NCBI GenBank assembly: GCA_036558305.1
Contig: DATBFX010000222.1
Span: forward strand, 1 to 24,553
Length of the DNA: 24,553 bases
DNA from: DATBFX01 sp036558305
GTDB taxonomy: Bacteria; Chloroflexota; Chloroflexia; Thermomicrobiales; UBA6265
Direction: 5' to 3'
Shown here: positions 21,212-24,553 of the stretch, in pieces
How positions within the stretch are numbered: the first letter of the stretch is position 1
Layout of the letters: each line of letters opens with the position of its first letter
The notes under the pieces: model-generated
What the model saw: the letters and a program-made list of their open reading frames with translations, nothing else
What the model was told of the DNA's origin: nothing
Database searches by the model: none
Made by a program: the position numbers and the translations under genes

Positions 21212-22396
21212 TCAAATCCCCCATGAGAATGTGGACAAGATGTCCGGTCCCGACGGCGTGACGAGGACCATCTTCTCCGAACGGGCGCCGAAGCTCCCGC
21301 CCGGGCCCTCGTACGCGCCCGGTTCGACGGAGAAGACCATCCCAGCTTCGATCGGCGTCTCGTCGTGCGGGACCAGGCGCGGCAACTCGTTGACGGTGAC
21401 GCCGATCTGGTGACCGGCGTAGTGGGCCATCGGCAGACCGTGTTTGGCGAACGCCGCCTCGGCCGCCCTCGCCGCGTCCGCCGCCCTCGCGCCCGGTCGC
21501 AGCGCTGCCGTCGCCGCTTCGCAGGCATCTTGCGAGGCGCGCGCGATCTTCTGTTGCGTCGCGGTCGGCTCGGCGGCGACGACGTGGGTGTTGGTGCAGT
21601 CGAACCAGTAGCCCTCGCTGCGACCGCTGAGGTCCATCAGCACGGCGTCGCCCGCTCCCGTCGTCCGCTCGCGCGGTCCGTTCGGGTACTCGACCGTCGT
21701 CGTCCGCGGTCCGGTGACCAATTCGCCGGAGAGCGGGATGTCACGACCGGCCGCCGCAAAGACGCGGGCCGAGATCTCCCCAAACATCGCGAATTCGGTC
21801 TGGCCGGCGGTTCGGACGAGTTCCGCGAGCGTGTCGTGCGCCACGTCCGCCAGGTGCGACGCCCGCCGCAGGAGGGCGATCTCGCGCTCCGTCTTGATCA
21901 GGCGCGCCTGGACGAGGGCGGCTTCGGCGTCGACGAGGGTCACGCGAGGGAATTCCAGGGCGATCAACGCCGCAGTCTCGCGAGGGAGCGACCGCATCTC
22001 GACACCGACGGTCGCGCGGGCATTGTCGAGGCCGGCCGCGCGAAAGGCCTCGCGGACTCGCGCCAGATACGACTCCCGTGCGTCGACCGGTTTGAAGCTG
22101 TCGAAGAGCATATCGAAGGCGAGAACGTCGAAACCGGCAGCGCGCTCGCGCGCCGGCACCGCCCCGCCGGCAGGAACGACGAACCAGCCGGCCGCAGCCT
22201 TCGCCGATACGAGCGCCAGCCACGGCCCGTACGTCAATTCGGCGCCGGCGCCGACCGGGACGGGGACCTCGGCGCCGGTCACGTACGTCACGTTCGCCAC
22301 CGACGAGAGCAGCGCAAAATCGCACCCGGCCGCCGCGAGAGCGGTACGAGCGCGGGCGAATTCTTCGGTTGCGGGTGCATTCGTCCTCACGGTCAT
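21212..22396 (-). CDS. M24 family metallopeptidase (Xaa-Pro aminopeptidase/dipeptidase type)
   Basis: This 394-residue protein has a creatinase-type N-terminal domain (about 1-165) and a C-terminal pita-bread domain. All five dinuclear metal ligands are visible: Asp255 and Asp266 (VLMDLSGRSEGYWFDCTNT, spaced by 11), His329 (HYAGHQIGV), Glu358 (FSVEPGAYEG) and Glu374 (ARSEKMVLV). The full ligand set argues for a metal-dependent proline-specific peptidase and against creatinase, which lacks these metals. No signal peptide is present. The ATG at 22396 lies 16 bases after the stop of the LLM oxidoreductase gene; TTG 22423 is in frame but overlaps that gene. It probably belongs to the same transcript as the two upstream dehydrogenase-like genes. 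Confidence 0.9.
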   Translation of the reverse strand: MTVRTNAPATEEFARARTALAAAGCDFALLSSVANVTYVTGAEVPVPVGAGAELTYGPWLALVSAKAAAGWFVVPAGGAVPARERAAGFDVLAFDMLFDSFKPVDARESYLARVREAFRAAGLDNARATVGVEMRSLPRETAALIALEFPRVTLVDAEAALVQARLIKTEREIALLRRASHLADVAHDTLAELVRTAGQTEFAMFGEISARVFAAAGRDIPLSGELVTGPRTTTVEYPNGPRERTTGAGDAVLMDLSGRSEGYWFDCTNTHVVAAEPTATQQKIARASQDACEAATAALRPGARAADAARAAEAAFAKHGLPMAHYAGHQIGVTVNELPRLVPHDETPIEAGMVFSVEPGAYEGPGGSFGARSEKMVLVTPSGPDILSTFSWGI

Positions 22397-22412
22397 GCCA
22401 GCGCCCACACGA

Positions 22413-23324
22413 TCACGTCGCAAACGCGGGCATCACGTCCTCAACGAAGACGTCGATCCCGTCGCCGCCGGGGTAGTCCAGGAACATCAGTTGCATGTGC
22501 TCGACGCCGAGTCGTGCGAACGCCCCCACCTTCTCGATCACCTCGGCCGGTCCTCCCGACAGGATGTGGGCGGTCGGCGGGTAGTTCATCGGCGGGGTGC
22601 GGACGACGCGCGATTGGTCGTGGGAGACGCTCATCAGGCAGAACGCGGTCGGCACGATCGTCGCCGGATCGCGGCCGATCGCCTCGCAATGCCCCCGGAG
22701 GACGTCCAGCTTGTGCGCGTACGTTTCGGGCGTCGAGTAGTCGACGTTCCACCAGTCGGCGTGCTCCGCCGCCAAGCGCAAGGTCCGCTTCTCGCCGCCG
22801 CCGCCGACCATCAGGATCGGCGGCGGGCTCGGACGGGGTTCGCAGATCGCGTCGGCTACTCGGTAGTGCCGGCCGGAGAAGGTGGCCGGGGCTTCGGTCC
22901 AGAGCAGCTTGACGATTCGGATCGCCTCGTCCAGCTCGTCGAGACGGGTCGCCGTCGAAGGGAAGGGCCAGCCGTAGGCGCGGTACTCGTCCTCCTTCCA
23001 CCCGGCGCCGATCCCGAGGACGAACTTACCGCCCGTCAGCACTTGCAGCGTCGCCGCGACCTTGGCGACGAGTGCCGGATTGCGGTATCCCTGCCCGAGC
23101 ACCAGGGTGCCGACGCGGACACCGGGGCAGCGCCCGGCCGAATGGGCGAGCAGGGCCAGACACTCCAGGTACGGCCGTTCCGCGAACTGGAAGTGATCGA
23201 CGAACCAGGCGGTTAAGTCGTGCGCACGGCAGACCGCGAGCAAGTGGTCGTTCGCCGCCAGCATCGCCGCGACGGTCGAACCGCGCGGTGTGGGTGGGAT
23301 CAGCAGCCCGAAGTCGAGCGCCAT
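22413..23324 (-). CDS. LLM class (luciferase-like, probably F420-dependent) oxidoreductase
   Basis: This 303-residue TIM-barrel oxidoreductase belongs to the bacterial luciferase-like family. Visible blocks are MALDFGLLIPP, AWFVDHFQF, VRVGTLVLGQGYRNPALVAK, GGKFVLGIGAGWKEDEYRAYG, RLDELDEAIRIVKLLW and PPPILMVGGGGEKRTLRLAAEHADWWN. These resemble actinobacterial and Chloroflexota members that use coenzyme F420, but FMN use cannot be excluded from sequence. The ATG immediately follows the TAG of the LDH2-type gene, with GGTGGAG eight bases upstream. The substrate is unknown; it may reduce or oxidise an intermediate of the same catabolic operon. Confidence 0.9.
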   Translation of the reverse strand: MALDFGLLIPPTPRGSTVAAMLAANDHLLAVCRAHDLTAWFVDHFQFAERPYLECLALLAHSAGRCPGVRVGTLVLGQGYRNPALVAKVAATLQVLTGGKFVLGIGAGWKEDEYRAYGWPFPSTATRLDELDEAIRIVKLLWTEAPATFSGRHYRVADAICEPRPSPPPILMVGGGGEKRTLRLAAEHADWWNVDYSTPETYAHKLDVLRGHCEAIGRDPATIVPTAFCLMSVSHDQSRVVRTPPMNYPPTAHILSGGPAEVIEKVGAFARLGVEHMQLMFLDYPGGDGIDVFVEDVMPAFAT

Positions 23325-24479
23325 CTACGCACTCCACCGCTCGTCGCGAACACCCAACTCGTCGGCCAGCGCGCGCAGGCCGTCCCAGGTCGCCTCGGGA
23401 ATCGGAATCGCCTCGGCACGCCGCACGCGGTTCTCCATCTCCGGTTCGCCCGGCAACCGGACGCGGTCGAATCCTTCCATCGGCGACGCGCCGGTGATCT
23501 CGTCGCACTGTGCCTCGACTTCGTCGAGAAATCGCGCGAACGGCGTGAACGATTCGACGTTGATGGCGAGGACGAACGGTCCGTTCGCGCCCCGATGCGC
23601 GGTCGGGTCGGGCGGTTGCAACCCGGCCAGTCCGCGACCGATCACCTGCGCCAGGATGCTCAAACCCGATCCCTTGTGCCCGCCGAACGCCAGGAGCGCA
23701 CCGCCGTCGTAGAAGTCGTCGGGGACCTGCGACGGCGCACCGTCGGCGGTGACGATCACACCGGGCGGCACCAACTCGCCCTTGGTCTTGGCGACCCGCA
23801 CCTTCCCCTCGGCGATCGCGGCGGTGGCGATGTCGAGGGAGACCGGCGGTTTGCCGTCGGCGCGCGGCGCCGCCCAGGCGATCGGGTTCGTGCCCATCAC
23901 GCGGTCGCGGCCACCGTACGGGGCAACCGCCCGTCCCGCGTTCGACATGGCGATCCCGATCATGCGCTCTGCGGTGATCCGCTCGACGTACGGCGCGACC
24001 CGGCCGACGTGGTAGCAGCGGTTCACCACCGCGGCGCCGAGTCCGAATTGGTGCGCCAGTTCGATCGCCGTCTCGGTCGCCAGCCACATCGCCGGTTGGC
24101 CCCAACCGAACGCGCCGTCGACGACTGCCGTCGCCCCGGATCGCTTCGTGATGCACGCCCGTGCGGTCGGGTCCACCTGGCCGGAGCGCGCGGTTTGCGC
24201 GTAGAGCAGCAACCGCATCACCCCGTGCGAATCGTGCCCGGCGAGATTGGCGTCGACCAGCGAATCGCCGACGAGGCGCGCCAGGTCGTCCGGGCTGCCG
24301 ACGGCGGCGAGGACGCGTCGCGTCAGGTCGCGGAGCGTGTCGGGGGAGATGTTCGGCCCCCCCGGCCCCCCAATCCTGGGGGGAGACGAGATCGCGCTGT
24401 TGAGAGCGGCTTCCAGAGCGGACCGTCCTTCTCCCCCCAGGATTGGGGGGCCGGGGGGGCCGAACATCTCCCCCGACAC
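23325..24479 (-). CDS. LDH2/malate-lactate-ureidoglycolate dehydrogenase family oxidoreductase, N-terminus unresolved
   Basis: This NAD(P)-dependent oxidoreductase of the LDH2 (MDH-like, non-Rossmann) family would interconvert a 2-hydroxyacid and 2-oxoacid. Conserved sequence begins near 24350 with ISPDTLRDLTRRVL and continues with GHDSHGVMRL, VVNRCYHVGRVAPYV, MSNAGRAVAPYGG, MGTNPIAWAAPR and GGHKGSGLSI, to a total of about 341 family-like residues. The only in-frame starts are GTG 24479 and ATG 24467. They lie inside a mirror-image copy of the gene, and the intervening residues (including SSPPRIGGPGGPN) are encoded by a REP pair. The true start is therefore probably not shown correctly here. 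The gene is adjacent to the LLM gene and likely begins the minus-strand operon. Confidence 0.85.
   Translation of the reverse strand: MSGEMFGPPGPPILGGEGRSALEAALNSAISSPPRIGGPGGPNISPDTLRDLTRRVLAAVGSPDDLARLVGDSLVDANLAGHDSHGVMRLLLYAQTARSGQVDPTARACITKRSGATAVVDGAFGWGQPAMWLATETAIELAHQFGLGAAVVNRCYHVGRVAPYVERITAERMIGIAMSNAGRAVAPYGGRDRVMGTNPIAWAAPRADGKPPVSLDIATAAIAEGKVRVAKTKGELVPPGVIVTADGAPSQVPDDFYDGGALLAFGGHKGSGLSILAQVIGRGLAGLQPPDPTAHRGANGPFVLAINVESFTPFARFLDEVEAQCDEITGASPMEGFDRVRLPGEPEMENRVRRAEAIPIPEATWDGLRALADELGVRDERWSA
24355..24461. repeat. Inverted pair of GC-hairpin REPs at the LDH2 5' end
   Basis: The REP at 24355-24386 (seven Cs, GG, six Cs, AATCCT, six Gs, AGA) and its exact inverted copy at 24430-24461 flank a 43-bp spacer. 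The same REP with two changes occurs at 7333-7364. Paired inverted REPs are normal, but here the identity continues past the REPs into coding sequence. Confidence 0.85.
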
Positions 24480-24553
24480 GCTCCGCGACCTGACGCGACG
24501 CGTCCTCGCCGCCGTCGGCAGCCCGGACGACCTGGCGCGCCTCGTCGGCGATT
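24463..24553 (+). other. Mirror copy of the LDH2 5' coding sequence, truncated by the window
   Basis: Read on the plus strand, these 91 bases encode NISPDTLRDLTRRVL and further residues identical to the start of the minus-strand LDH2 gene. It is either the beginning of a second, divergent and identical gene copy or an artefact of contig folding. Zero divergence over the visible arm favours an artefact or a very recent event. Confidence 0.5.

Larger units (their letters stand above)
24263..24553. repeat. Perfect 124-bp inverted repeat reaching the window end
   Basis: Positions 24263-24386 and 24430-24553 are exact reverse complements, with a 43-bp spacer. The arms include about 90 bp of LDH2 coding sequence plus a 32-bp REP. 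The right arm stops at the window edge, so the repeat may continue beyond it. Confidence 0.95.

Noticed and set aside
21212..22396. Creatinase, which would link with the sarcosine dehydrogenase-like gene in creatine breakdown
   Set aside because: All five metal ligands of M24 metallopeptidases are present, whereas creatinase lacks them.
24354..24479. Genuine N-terminal extension of the LDH2 protein
   Set aside because: The residues are encoded by a REP pair and the mirror arm of the inverted repeat, and family similarity starts only near 24350.

Overview
The window is very GC-rich, with strong G/C preference at third codon positions, and has frequent GTG/TTG starts. Its genes include an F420-type luciferase-like oxidoreductase, a Tat-exported oligopeptide-binding protein without a lipobox, Dpp-type permeases, M24 and S9 peptidases and a 2-oxoacid dehydrogenase complex. 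Almost every intergenic gap carries a different palindromic repeat. This combination suits a Chloroflexota bacterium, possibly Thermomicrobia-like. That is inference from content and style; no marker gene is present.

Region 1 (1-6056) looks like a peptide-use locus. A truncated DmpA/P1-family aminopeptidase on the minus strand diverges from a peptide ABC transporter operon on the plus strand: substrate-binding protein, two permeases, then a cytoplasmic S9 peptidase. A near-consensus sigma-70 promoter (TTGACC, 17 bp, TATACT) serves the transporter. No ATPase subunits are present. An inverted REP pair separates the binding-protein gene from the permeases, and an octamer inverted repeat separates the permeases from the peptidase.

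Region 2 (6145-12654) is mixed. It holds an enolase-superfamily enzyme translationally coupled to an MFS transporter, a small exported protein of unknown function, a class I mannose-6-phosphate isomerase, a MscS-type channel and an endonuclease/exonuclease/phosphatase-fold protein. The isomerase and channel genes converge on one palindrome that supplies both stop codons.

Region 3 (12655-24479) is transcribed entirely on the minus strand and looks catabolic. In transcription order it contains an LDH2-type dehydrogenase, an LLM oxidoreductase, an M24 peptidase, E1-alpha, a DapA-family lyase, E1-beta, E2, an HpcH/HpaI aldolase, an IS200-like element and a dimethylglycine/sarcosine dehydrogenase-like flavoprotein. 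An aldolase gene lies inside the dehydrogenase-complex operon and a second one follows it. This suggests retro-aldol release of a 2-oxoacid that is then oxidatively decarboxylated. No E3 (lipoamide dehydrogenase) gene is present.

The most notable features are not ordinary genes. One is a 549-bp IS200-like transposase unit whose 54-bp inverted ends differ only in their hairpin loops, and those loops keep the same strand orientation at both ends. Another is a REP family that encodes the C-terminal tail of the MFS protein and the apparent N-terminal extension of the LDH2 protein in the same reading frame. The window also ends in a perfect 124-bp inverted repeat that folds the LDH2 gene back on itself, which is either an assembly artefact or a real inverted duplication. 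No rRNA, tRNA or CRISPR array was seen.
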